Source: Deltaproteobacteria bacterium (GTDB taxonomy: Bacteria; UBA10199; DSSB01). Taken from it: a stretch of DNA of 14,750 nucleotides. The position numbers were made by a program, and so were the translations under genes. The notes beneath the pieces are model-generated. The model made no database searches and was not told the origin of the DNA. It worked only from the letters and a program-made list of their open reading frames with translations. Shown here one piece after another: positions 6,295 through 14,106 of this stretch. Positions within the stretch are counted from its first letter, which is position 1, and each line of letters starts with the position of its first letter. The stretch lies in contig JAIOPF010000019.1 of NCBI GenBank assembly GCA_021414045.1, forward strand, positions 1 to 14,750, written 5' to 3'.

Positions 6295-8646
6295 ATGTTC
6301 AGCCTTCTTCCGGGCACAGGAATGACGGGTCTTTTTCCGGGAACGCGTCCGAGGCCTACCTCGAACGCCGCGGACGCACTCGATTTTTCCGCGCCGGAGC
6401 TGCTCGTCGGAGTTCTTTCCGAGCGAGTCTCCCTAAGTCCGCAGCGGATACGCGAGGCCTTGGTCGCCAACGGGGTTGGGGCGGATTCGGCGGCGCGAAA
6501 TTCCTTACGGCAAATTTTAGGCGAGTCTCTCTATCAAGAATGTCGCTCCCTGGCCCAAGAGGCTGACCGTGAGATGCTTTTCGAGGGACTGAGGAATTTG
6601 GGCCAACGGCTTGTCACCGAGGACCGCCTGGAGCTCGCCGCGATGTTCCTCTACGCCGCGCAATCGGCGGCATCCACGGATGTCCAAAGAGCCGTTGCCC
6701 GCCGGGAATTGGAAGCCTTGCTGGGGCGCGGATCTTTCGGTTCGCGCAGCGAGCTTCTGCTCCGCCGTTTCGCTCGAGAGGCCACCGATCCTTCGGCCCT
6801 CTTGGCGATGGGGGTGGCTGGGACCGTGTTTCGCATGACGCGACTATCCGTTCTCAGCCGTCTGGTCGCCTCGCCGGGCGCCGGATGGCTCTCTCGCGGC
6901 TGGGGCGCCAGGCTTGCGGCCGGCGGCATCGGATTTTTGGCGGAGGCTCCCGCTTTCACCCTCGCGCATCGGGCGGGCAATGCCCTGTTGGGTCGAGAGC
7001 AAGACTGGAGCGCCACCTCGCTTCGTCGCGACTTCCTCGGCAGCGCCTTATTCTTGGGAAGCCTGAAAGTTTTCGGTGGCATGGGTAGTATCGCCGTGGG
7101 TCGTTGGGGCCAGGGCCCCGGCCTTGCGGCTTCCTTGGCGCGCGGCATGCTGCCGCAAACAGCGATGTTTTCGGGCATTTTGTTAGGACATCGCATGGAG
7201 ACCGCCTTGGGCTGGCGTCCGGCTTCGGGGGGCGCCGAGCAAATCGGCGATGCCCTCGCGACCTTGCTGCAATTCCACGTGGGAGGGCGCTTGGCCCAGC
7301 ATGCCTTCGGAGAATCCTTCGGGCATTGGGAAAGAGCCATGGATCTGCGGGCGGAGGCTCTTGCGCGAGAACCTAGAATGGTCAGCCCTCCTGGCTCCTG
7401 GGCCCCACATCCAATTTTTTCCCCTTGTCCGGCCTTCGCCGCGGCGGGACCTCATGATTCGAAGTCGGAGCCCTTGGGTCCGAACTTCATGATGTCGACC
7501 TCGGAAGGGGAAGGCCGAGGCGGTTCTGGACCTCGCGGCCCCACCTCCGCCGAAGTCAATTATCACTTGGCCTTGGTGGAGAGCGAAGAGCCCCTCGTCG
7601 GTTTGACTTCGGTGGCCCGGCTTCAGGATATTCTGCTGGGGAACGGCCGCATGCGACCCAAGCGTTACGTGGATCTCTTCGAGAGGTTGTATCGGAAAAC
7701 GGACGTCAATATTACCGGCGAGGTCTATGAAAGCATCATCGAGGGCCTTAACTCCGTGCTCGAGCGGGTGAACGTGCGATCCCCGGGCCCTTGGGCTTTG
7801 TTTCGCGAAATGATGAAGCCCGAGCGTGCGGAGGATCTCATCGTTCCGGGTTTCTATGCCGCCTGGCTGAAGAACCCCTCCCTCGCAAGGGCGGAGCGGG
7901 AACAAATCGTGGCGAGAACCCTCCAAATCCTGCGCGACCCCGGAGTCAAGAACGAGGTGCCTCACGACCAAGCGTTGACCTTGATCCAGGAAGCTTTGGA
8001 TTATCCCCATCTGGAAGAGGAGTTCATCCCCGATTTGGTGACAGAGGTCGTTCAGTTCGCCCAGCGAAACTCGAACTGGTTCAACGCCTTTGAGCCCAGC
8101 TTGGAACTCTCGCGCCGGATTTTCCAAGAAGGCCGAGCGTCTGGCTTGGCCCAAGCCCAGTTGTTGGAAGTATTGAGTCGAGGAGTGGCGGATAACAATT
8201 TGCGGAGCCAACGCCGGGCCGACCTACTCGCCTTTCTCGAGGATCTCTCCGAGGAGCCGCTCATATCGGATCCTTTCCGCGCCATGCTCGAAGAGCATCT
8301 GATGCAGGTGAGGGAAAAATTCGTGGAAGACAATTTGCAGGAGCTTCGGAACCATCCCACGGATTTCACGAATCACCCCGAGATCGGCTACCTGCTCACC
8401 CGGGAATATCTCGAGGATGAAATGCGGGTGGGTCTCGCCGGCGAGCTCTTCGAGGATTTTTTGCACCAGCGCCCGGAGGCCCTCATCTACAACCACACGG
8501 TCTCGGTCGCGATGGATAACGTCCTTCACCCCAATTTACGCGCGGAAATGAGCCGGAGGACCTGCAGCGCCGGGCCGACCGTCTTTTGGCCCGCATGCCC
8601 CAGGATCTCCGAATGTCTTTCGCCCTCCATTGGGTCCAGGAATTGA
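6295..8646 (+). CDS. Large unrecognised helical protein, reading frame broken near its 3' end
   Basis: The ATG at 6295 has CGGAG four bases upstream. A TTG at 6235 in the same frame is a poor alternative because it lies only four bases after the amrS stop. As written the frame gives 783 residues. Residues 1-160 are mostly helical and charged (QECRSLAQEADREMLFEG). Residues 165-345 hold five Gly/Ala-rich hydrophobic segments (AMGVAGTVFRMTRLSVLSRL, AAGGIGFLAEAPAFTLAHRA, FLGSALFLGSLKVFGGMG, MFSGILLGHRME, LATLLQFHVGGRLAQ) that could contact or enter membranes. A Pro/Gly/Ser linker (363-417) leads to a C-terminal half of repeated amphipathic helices with a HEAT-like look. There is no signal peptide. 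I do not recognise the family. The last ~35 codons read as out-of-frame Ser/Pro/Cys sequence. The true C-terminus lies in the -1 frame up to 8822, giving about 842 residues after a one-base correction. Confidence 0.75.
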   Translation: MFSLLPGTGMTGLFPGTRPRPTSNAADALDFSAPELLVGVLSERVSLSPQRIREALVANGVGADSAARNSLRQILGESLYQECRSLAQEADREMLFEGLRNLGQRLVTEDRLELAAMFLYAAQSAASTDVQRAVARRELEALLGRGSFGSRSELLLRRFAREATDPSALLAMGVAGTVFRMTRLSVLSRLVASPGAGWLSRGWGARLAAGGIGFLAEAPAFTLAHRAGNALLGREQDWSATSLRRDFLGSALFLGSLKVFGGMGSIAVGRWGQGPGLAASLARGMLPQTAMFSGILLGHRMETALGWRPASGGAEQIGDALATLLQFHVGGRLAQHAFGESFGHWERAMDLRAEALAREPRMVSPPGSWAPHPIFSPCPAFAAAGPHDSKSEPLGPNFMMSTSEGEGRGGSGPRGPTSAEVNYHLALVESEEPLVGLTSVARLQDILLGNGRMRPKRYVDLFERLYRKTDVNITGEVYESIIEGLNSVLERVNVRSPGPWALFREMMKPERAEDLIVPGFYAAWLKNPSLARAEREQIVARTLQILRDPGVKNEVPHDQALTLIQEALDYPHLEEEFIPDLVTEVVQFAQRNSNWFNAFEPSLELSRRIFQEGRASGLAQAQLLEVLSRGVADNNLRSQRRADLLAFLEDLSEEPLISDPFRAMLEEHLMQVREKFVEDNLQELRNHPTDFTNHPEIGYLLTREYLEDEMRVGLAGELFEDFLHQRPEALIYNHTVSVAMDNVLHPNLRAEMSRRTCSAGPTVFWPACPRISECLSPSIGSRN

Positions 8647-8822
8647 ACAATGCCCTGCCTGGACGCCGCAGGTTGGCCGTGCAGATCTTGGAGGATTTCC
8701 AACCTTACCTGGGAGCCAATCCAATGCTGCGAGAAAGCCTGGATCGTGCTTCCCGCGAGAATATTCCCGAGGTTCAGGGGAGCATCCACCGGTTCTTGGA
8801 GAGATGGAACAACATCAACTAG
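8520..8822 (+). pseudogene. Out-of-frame C-terminal continuation of the large helical protein
   Basis: The frame one base behind the main frame opens after a TAA at 8517-8519. From about 8550 it reads as natural protein of the same helical kind: EPEDLQRRADRLLARMPQDL, then SFALHWVQELNNALPGRRRL, then VQILEDFQPYLG, ending RFLERWNNIN with TAG at 8820-8822. A single missing base in the run GGAAATG (about 8544-8550) would join the two frames as RAENEPEDLQ. An ATG at 8586 could start a separate 78-residue protein, but coding-like sequence extends upstream of it and no ribosome site is seen, so a broken single gene is the better reading. The corrected end overlaps the M48 protease stop by eight bases. 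Confidence 0.75.
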
Positions 8823-10080
8823 GCTGATAAGCGCGGATGGCCTCCGCGCGTTCGGTCGTGGTGGGATGGGAATAATGATAAAAGCTGTACCAGGGGTGCG
8901 GCGTCAAATTGCTCAGGTTATCCTTGGAGAGCTTGACCAAGGAAGAGATCATCCCCTCCCTGTCGCCATTGACCTCAATGGAGTAACGGTCCGCCTCGTA
9001 TTCATTCCTTCGCGACAACCACTGGAAGATGGGATTGAGCGGGAAGGTGAAGACCGAGCTCAAGAGGCCGAAGATCACGAAGCCCACCTGGAGGCTTGGC
9101 TGGGGCACCCCGAAGGCCTCGAAGAAGGCCGGCCACTCCAGGCATTTTTGCAATACCCATAAAGAGAACAGCGTCGTCGCGGAAGAAAGGACCAGTCCCT
9201 TCAAGATGTGGCGTTTTTTATTGTGGCCGATTTCGTGGGCGATGACCGCGACGATCTCCGGGATGCTCAGGCTTTGAATGAGGGTGTCGAAGAGGACGAT
9301 GCGGCGGGTCTTGCCGATGCCCGCGAAAAAGGCGTTGGAGTGGGCCGAGCGCCGCGATCCGTCGATGGTGAAGACCCCGGCCATTTTGAAGCGGAGCTGT
9401 TGCGTCAATTGATGAAGCTTGTCTTTCAGATCCCCTTCCTGAAGGGGGGTGAATTTATAGAAGATTGGCGCGAAGACCACGGGAAAGAGCGCCGCCGTGA
9501 GCAGCTGGAAGAGCATCAGGGCCGCCCAGGCCATGATCCACCAGTGCGTGCCGATGGTCGGCACCAGCCAAAAAATGAAGGCCAGCAGCGGGATGCCCAA
9601 GGCCAGCGACAGGGCGATGCCCTTGGCCTGATCGAGCAGGAAGGTCCCTGCCCGCATCTTGTTGAAGCCGAATTTTTCTTCCAGGACGAATTGGTAATAC
9701 AGGCTGAAAGGCAGGTGCAGCAGGTAGATGGCCGCGCCGAAAAAGAAGGGGTAGGCGACTTGGTGCCAGAGGGAATTCACGGGAAGCCAGCGCCCCAGCC
9801 AGGCGTCGAGATGATAGAAAGACCCGCTGAGGATGATGCTCCATAGGATCAGGGCGTCGAAGGCGCTTTTGACCCAGCTGAAGTGGGTCTTCGCCCGCGT
9901 GTAGGCGATGCTGCGCTGGTATTCCTGGGACGAAAAGACGCCCTCGAAAAGCTCGGGAATACGGCCGCGATTCCGCTCGATGTGGCGGAGGTTCAAATAG
10001 TCGAGGGTGAACTCCACCGCCAGGTAAAGGAGATAGAGAACGAGGAAGAGCCAAAAGAACCAATGTTGGAAATGAATCAT
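8815..10080 (-). CDS. M48 family metalloprotease, Ste24/CAAX prenyl protease type
   Basis: This is an integral-membrane zinc metallopeptidase. With the start at 10080 it has 421 residues; numbering follows that start. The zinc motif HEIGH is at 282-286 (H282, H286 ligands, E283 catalytic). The third ligand is probably E360 in SRRNEYEADRY. Around these are DGSRRSAHSNAFFAGIGKTRRIVLFDTL (240-267) and FPLNPIFQWLSRRNEYEAD, both Ste24 hallmarks. About seven membrane helices are visible. The length matches the bacterial Ste24-like group. ATG 10080 is preferred because AAAAGG lies five bases ahead. An ATG at 10095 gives 426 residues but no ribosome site. It follows the SAM hydroxide adenosyltransferase gene by 45 bases. 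Bacteria lack CAAX prenylation, so its role is likely membrane-protein quality control (inference). Confidence 0.93.
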   Translation of the reverse strand: MIHFQHWFFWLFLVLYLLYLAVEFTLDYLNLRHIERNRGRIPELFEGVFSSQEYQRSIAYTRAKTHFSWVKSAFDALILWSIILSGSFYHLDAWLGRWLPVNSLWHQVAYPFFFGAAIYLLHLPFSLYYQFVLEEKFGFNKMRAGTFLLDQAKGIALSLALGIPLLAFIFWLVPTIGTHWWIMAWAALMLFQLLTAALFPVVFAPIFYKFTPLQEGDLKDKLHQLTQQLRFKMAGVFTIDGSRRSAHSNAFFAGIGKTRRIVLFDTLIQSLSIPEIVAVIAHEIGHNKKRHILKGLVLSSATTLFSLWVLQKCLEWPAFFEAFGVPQPSLQVGFVIFGLLSSVFTFPLNPIFQWLSRRNEYEADRYSIEVNGDREGMISSLVKLSKDNLSNLTPHPWYSFYHYSHPTTTERAEAIRAYQPS

Positions 10081-10125
10081 CGAGACCTTTTCCATGAAGT
10101 AAAGAAGGAAGGGGGCAATTGCAAG

Positions 10126-10905
10126 TCAAAGCGCGAGTCGCAGCGTATCGCCCCGTTTTAGGCTGAAAATTTTTTCGGCAGAGCCTTGGTGCACCGCGAT
10201 TTCGAGGAGATCTCCGCCGCCGAACAGGGCCAAACCCTCGCCGGACGGCACTGCGGCATAGTGGGTGTGGAGGCATTCGAAGTTTCTCCCGCCAACTTTT
10301 AGGTCCAAGGTTGGCTTTTGATAATGCCGGTTAAAGAATTTCCGGCTGAGGTTGCTGATGGCGTTCCCGAAACGGTCGAACGCCAAAATTTGCCCAGTGA
10401 TTTCCTTGGTATTGAATGATGGAACGAAGGCAGGAAGCCGCTGGTAATCCGTCAATTCCTCGCCGAAGGACTCGGGCGCGACGCCGAGGGCGAGGTGGGC
10501 GGCGACGGGGGCGAATATGTCCCGGCCGTGAAAGGTAGGGCTGACCGAGTCGAGGAAATATTTTTCATGGCTTAAGTCGAAGATTCGGCGGATTTTTTGT
10601 TCGCCCAAGGCCATCGAGAGCAACCCGTTGTCGGGTCCCAAGAAAAAATAGTCGTCGGTTTCCACAAGGATGCCTTTGCGTGCGCTACCGACACCGGGAT
10701 CGACGACGGCGACGAATATCGTTTTCGGAGGAAAGTAGGGGTAGGTCTGATACAACAAAAGACCTCCTTGAATGCGATCGTAAGGGGCGATTTGGTGGCC
10801 GAGATCCACGACCTTGGCGGCGGGGGCGAGACGAGCCAACACTCCTTTCATGGAGCCTACATAATGGTCTTCCAGACCGAAATCACTGAGCAGCGCGATC
10901 ACCAC
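10126..10905 (-). CDS. SAM hydroxide adenosyltransferase (DUF62 family)
   Basis: This family hydrolyses S-adenosylmethionine to adenosine and methionine and is related to fluorinase/chlorinase. The 259-residue protein has all parts: LLSDFGLEDHYVGSMKGVL at the N-terminus, DPGVGSARKGI (69-79), FLGPDNGLLS (88-97), PTFHGRDIFAP (123-133) and AFDRFGNAISNL (175-186). The Asp-Arg-His set typical of the hydroxide-using members is present as D69, R76 and H126, which argues against a halogenase. The start is GTG at 10905. The same frame carries a TAG about ten codons upstream, so no longer start exists. A second GTG follows directly at 10902. AGGA lies about ten bases before the start. It is probably co-transcribed with the downstream protease gene. 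Confidence 0.93.
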   Translation of the reverse strand: MVIALLSDFGLEDHYVGSMKGVLARLAPAAKVVDLGHQIAPYDRIQGGLLLYQTYPYFPPKTIFVAVVDPGVGSARKGILVETDDYFFLGPDNGLLSMALGEQKIRRIFDLSHEKYFLDSVSPTFHGRDIFAPVAAHLALGVAPESFGEELTDYQRLPAFVPSFNTKEITGQILAFDRFGNAISNLSRKFFNRHYQKPTLDLKVGGRNFECLHTHYAAVPSGEGLALFGGGDLLEIAVHQGSAEKIFSLKRGDTLRLAL

Positions 10906-10982
10906 GGCTTCAGTGTCCTGGTTCCCCTATTTTTTGCCAAGCTGATTTTTTTGAATCGATATTTTGAGTTGCCCGGCCGTCC
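10906..10982. other. Intergenic spacer, no clear signal
   Basis: These 77 bases lie between the DUF389 stop and the adenosyltransferase GTG on the - strand. They are AT-rich with short A and T runs, and contain the weak AGGA ribosome site near the GTG. I see no stable hairpin followed by T residues on either strand. A promoter may be present but cannot be assigned. Confidence 0.3.
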
Positions 10983-12851
10983 TTAAGGGTTACTTTTTTC
11001 GGAAACGGAGGGTGAGTTTGAGGGGAGCGATTCCGAAGAGGGATTGTCGACCAGGGGAGAAGATTCCAGAGTCCATTCCAACGAAGCCCCACAGTCCGCA
11101 TGGATTTCCTCTCGAAATTCGAGTTTTCTCATGTCGACGCCTAATGTTTCGAATTTTTCTTTCAAGTAATCCGAGCGGTTTTTGACGATGTCCTGTTGCT
11201 TAGAGGCCGGGTCTCCCGCGCCGGCTTCTACCCTTAGAATGGCCGATAAATTGGAATGGCTATTTAGAGTATCCGAAATTTTTTCGACGATACTTTGGGC
11301 TTCTGCGCTTAAATCCGCCTTTCCAGGCCGATAATTCCACGATGCAATATGGCGCGGGATCCAATGAAAGGCGATGTCGACGGTGGCGTCCAAATGTCGG
11401 TGGAGATGGGAGCGAACGATATCCATCGCGTCTTCGCTCAACTTGGTGTCCGCCAGATATGTAAGTCCGAGGCCGCCAACCTGATGGGTAGAACCGGATT
11501 GTTTCATTTGGATACTAAAATCCACCAAATCCGCGCGCTGGGAAGGCCAAAGGCTCGTCAAGATTTCCAGCAATTGATCCCGCAGAGATACGGGGGGAAT
11601 CACTTGTTTTTCCTCGATTTCTCGATTGAGGCCGAATAAAGCCGCCCAATCGTTCCCCGATTCGTTCCCGAAACTCGTAGGAATTTGGACCAAAGTCAAT
11701 TTGACGGGTTTTTGAATTTTTTTCGAGGCGATCTCTTCAAATCGATATTTTTCATCGTTGGAAATCAATTGGGAGACTCGATCATAGACGACCACCTGAA
11801 TTCCCTCCAGACTTTCCAGCACGCTGACTTTCTCGACCTCCGAAAGCCCGGATTTTCCGAAAACCTCCTGGGCCAATTGAGTCAGGACCTTGTTTTCGGA
11901 TTCCTTGTGCCGTTTTAGGGAAATATGGTTTTTTAACTCGACCATCGACCTGTAGAGGGGTTGAAAAACCAATAACAAGAAAACGACGGCCAATAGAAGC
12001 CTTGCCTGAAAGGTCCCCACTTTTTCAAAGACCTTCCAGATTTTCGTATGGTTGAGAAAATGCTCTAAAGGCGTCTGGTTATAGGATTTACGCTGCCATT
12101 CATCGACCTTTCTTCGCACCGATTTGGCGTTCATTCGAACCACCAAAAAAACGACCATTGAAGTGAAAATAATGGCGACAAAATTCGCGGCGAACAAAAG
12201 CCCCCCGCCTTTGACGACTTCAAGCCAGACCGGTAGGGATCCTCGGATTCCCAGGCCGTAGCCGACGACAGCCAGGGGAGGCATCAAGGCCACGGCAATG
12301 GCGACTCCGGGGATGGCGGCGACCAGGCCTTTGGTGCTGCGAAGGGTGGCGAACGAGGCCGCGAAGCCACACAAGATCGCAACCCCTAAGTCCAGGGCAT
12401 TGGGTTGAATTCGACTCAGAATTTCGGGAGTTAACTCTTTGAATGGAAGCGTGTGAACCAGGATGGCGGAGCCTCCAACCGCGAGGACGATGGAAGCCAA
12501 GATATTCAAAAGGCTTCGAGTTCCCAAAAACACGTCGCCGGTCGCCAGGGACAGGCCCATTCCCAAAATAGGTCCCATCAGGGGGGAGATGAGCATGGCA
12601 CCGATAATGACGGCGGGGCTATTGAGAACCAACCCTAAGGTGGCGATTCCGAAGGAAAAGATGATTTCCAGCCAGTAATTCACCTCAAAGGGATTGGAGG
12701 AACGCGCGATCGAGAGATAGCATTCATAGCGTCGATCATTATCGATTCCCAACAGGCGGCCGGTTTCAATTTCCAATTTTTCTTTGGCATCCGTCACTTG
12801 TTCGGCAATTTTTCCGGTGAAATCCTTTTGTTGGGACAATTTTTCCCCCAT
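10983..12851 (-). CDS. DUF389 (TIGR00341-type) membrane protein with long soluble C-terminal region
   Basis: This is a 622-residue protein. Residues 56-240 form the DUF389 membrane core: NYWLEIIFSFGIATLGLVLN, SPAVIIGAMLISPLMGPILG (78-97), DLGVAILCGFAASFATLR (154-171), and GVAIAVALMPPLAVVGYGLG (182-201), with about six helices. A further helix sits at 284-300. Residues from 305 to the end are soluble. Within them, 513-580 (DLSAEAQSIVEKISDTLN, then KNRSDYLKEKFETLGVDMRKLEF) resembles an OmpA-like peptidoglycan-binding fold by layout. The last 25 residues are Ser/Pro-rich. The transport substrate of DUF389 proteins is not settled. By eye the soluble part is clearly more AT-rich than the membrane core. 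ATG 12851 has only a weak GAG upstream. It lies 79 bases after the broken nhaA. Confidence 0.88.
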   Translation of the reverse strand: MGEKLSQQKDFTGKIAEQVTDAKEKLEIETGRLLGIDNDRRYECYLSIARSSNPFEVNYWLEIIFSFGIATLGLVLNSPAVIIGAMLISPLMGPILGMGLSLATGDVFLGTRSLLNILASIVLAVGGSAILVHTLPFKELTPEILSRIQPNALDLGVAILCGFAASFATLRSTKGLVAAIPGVAIAVALMPPLAVVGYGLGIRGSLPVWLEVVKGGGLLFAANFVAIIFTSMVVFLVVRMNAKSVRRKVDEWQRKSYNQTPLEHFLNHTKIWKVFEKVGTFQARLLLAVVFLLLVFQPLYRSMVELKNHISLKRHKESENKVLTQLAQEVFGKSGLSEVEKVSVLESLEGIQVVVYDRVSQLISNDEKYRFEEIASKKIQKPVKLTLVQIPTSFGNESGNDWAALFGLNREIEEKQVIPPVSLRDQLLEILTSLWPSQRADLVDFSIQMKQSGSTHQVGGLGLTYLADTKLSEDAMDIVRSHLHRHLDATVDIAFHWIPRHIASWNYRPGKADLSAEAQSIVEKISDTLNSHSNLSAILRVEAGAGDPASKQQDIVKNRSDYLKEKFETLGVDMRKLEFREEIHADCGASLEWTLESSPLVDNPSSESLPSNSPSVSEKSNP

Positions 12852-12930
12852 ATCGAAGTCTCATCAAATTTACGGGACATTCGGACTCGAGAACGCTTCA
12901 CTGAGTTTCCCTCTTGAGTTCTTGGTTTGT
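12852..12930. other. Spacer between nhaA remnant and DUF389 gene
   Basis: These 79 bases have room for a promoter for the DUF389 gene on the - strand. I see no clear promoter boxes or terminator hairpin. The only ribosome-site candidate is a weak GATGAGA upstream of ATG 12851. Confidence 0.3.
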
Positions 12931-14098
12931 CTAACTCGGAGAACGGAGCGGTTTCGGAACCGCGAAACGCAAAACGAGATATCCCAATATCCCGGAAAGG
13001 AATGACGCAGCAAGGATTCCAAACTTCGAAGACAATAAATGATGCGGGTCTTTGAAGGCCAGGTTGGCGATAAAAAGGGACATCGTGAATCCGATGCCGC
13101 CCAAAAGGCTCACGCCAAAAACATGGGTCCATCGTGCGTTTTGAGGAAGTCGGGCGATTCCAACTCCGACTCCCAGCCAAGAAAATAAGAATATCCCGAT
13201 AGATTTTCCCATCACCAAACCCAGGAATATGCCCTGGGTTACCTGCGAGGAAATGGCGGCCTTAATGGGACCCTCGAAATGTACTCCGGCATTGGCGAGC
13301 GCGAAAAGGGGCAAGATCATGTAAGTGACCCAGGGATGTAGCTTTTCTTCGATCCGTTGCAGTGGAGTCTGGACCCATTCGCACTGGTCCTCAATTTCGT
13401 CCAAAATGGCCTGCTGTTCCGAGTTCGTCATCACTTGATCGGAAATTCCCGTGGATTCCTCCAGATCCGCCAAGAGTTTTCGGTTGTTATGCAAGAATTC
13501 CTTCGGCCTGATGAGCGTGCTTGCCGGGATTGTAAAAGCGGCGAGGACACCCGCGATAGTCGCGTGAACGCCGGAAAAGAGAAAGGCCAACCAAGCTCCA
13601 CCGATCCCCAGCAGCGCATAGGGCAGCGGGTGGCGGATCCCCGACCGATTTAGGGCGATCAGTAATAGCAAAAAACCGATTCCCAGCCGCCGAGCCATGG
13701 TTGAATAATAGATAAAACCCGGCCGGAACCAGCATGCCGCCGAGCGCGGCCAGGATCGGGAAACAGGCCTTTCGAAAACTCGAAAGTTCGCCGAGCAGGA
13801 TCTCTCGCTTGATTTCCAAGCCGACGGCGAAAAAAAATACCGACATGAGTCCGTCGTTGATCCATTCGTGGAGGGGCCTCGAAATATCGAAGCTTCCTAT
13901 CTTCAAGGCCAGGGTCGTTTCCCACAACTCTTCATAAGAGGCGTGCCATGGGGAATTGGCCCAGAAGAGAGCCAGTAGAGTCGCCGCAAACAATAGGATT
14001 CCCCCCGACGCTTCAATGGCCATGAATTCCTGGATGGGATAGACCAGTCGAAGAGGGAGCGATGGATTTGCAAATTTTTTAGGCGAGGAAGGATTCAT
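12931..14098 (-). pseudogene. nhaA: Na+/H+ antiporter NhaA, broken by internal deletion and frameshift
   Basis: NhaA exchanges sodium for protons across the inner membrane. Two frames together cover the family except for one missing block. From ATG 14098 the first frame gives about 138 good residues (FMAIEASGGILLF, SRPLHEWINDGLMSVFFF, AVGLEIKREILLGELSS, AALGGMLVPAGFYLLFNHG). Its homology stops near 13690, and the frame then runs as nonsense to 13487. The second frame, from about 13690 to TAG 12931, resumes at LGIGFLLLLIALNRSGIRHP and continues through FSGVHATIAGVLAAF, MGKSIGIFLFSW and GGIGFTMSLFIANL. Compared with E. coli NhaA, about 60 residues are absent: helices IV and V, with the residues equal to Asp133, Asp163 and Asp164. 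A product from this sequence could not transport. An ORF with ATG 13698 (255 residues) encodes only the C-terminal part. The start lies eight bases after the CaCA antiporter end. Confidence 0.88.
13675..13698 (-). other. nhaA deletion junction
   Basis: In this short interval homology passes from the first frame (FNHGSAAG) to the second (LGIGFLLLL). About 180 bases of normal nhaA are missing here, and the change is not a multiple of three, since start-to-stop is 1168 bases. The exact point cannot be set without an intact relative. Confidence 0.7.
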
Positions 14099-14106
14099 TA
14101 TTTTTC

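Noticed and set aside
7183..8211. A 342-residue open frame antisense to the large helical protein
   Set aside because: It is a shadow of the high-GC coding strand, with no motifs and no ribosome site of note. The + strand frame reads as natural helical protein.
8535..8560. Programmed -1 ribosomal frameshifting
   Set aside because: There is no slippery heptamer in the right frame and no obvious downstream stem, so an indel or base-calling error is simpler.
8586..8822. A separate small gene of 78 residues
   Set aside because: Coding-like sequence in its frame extends upstream of the ATG, and it fits as the missing C-terminus of the preceding gene after a one-base correction.
10126..10905. Fluorinase or chlorinase
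   Set aside because: The Asp-Arg-His set of hydroxide-using family members is present (D69, R76, H126), which points to SAM hydrolysis rather than halogenation.
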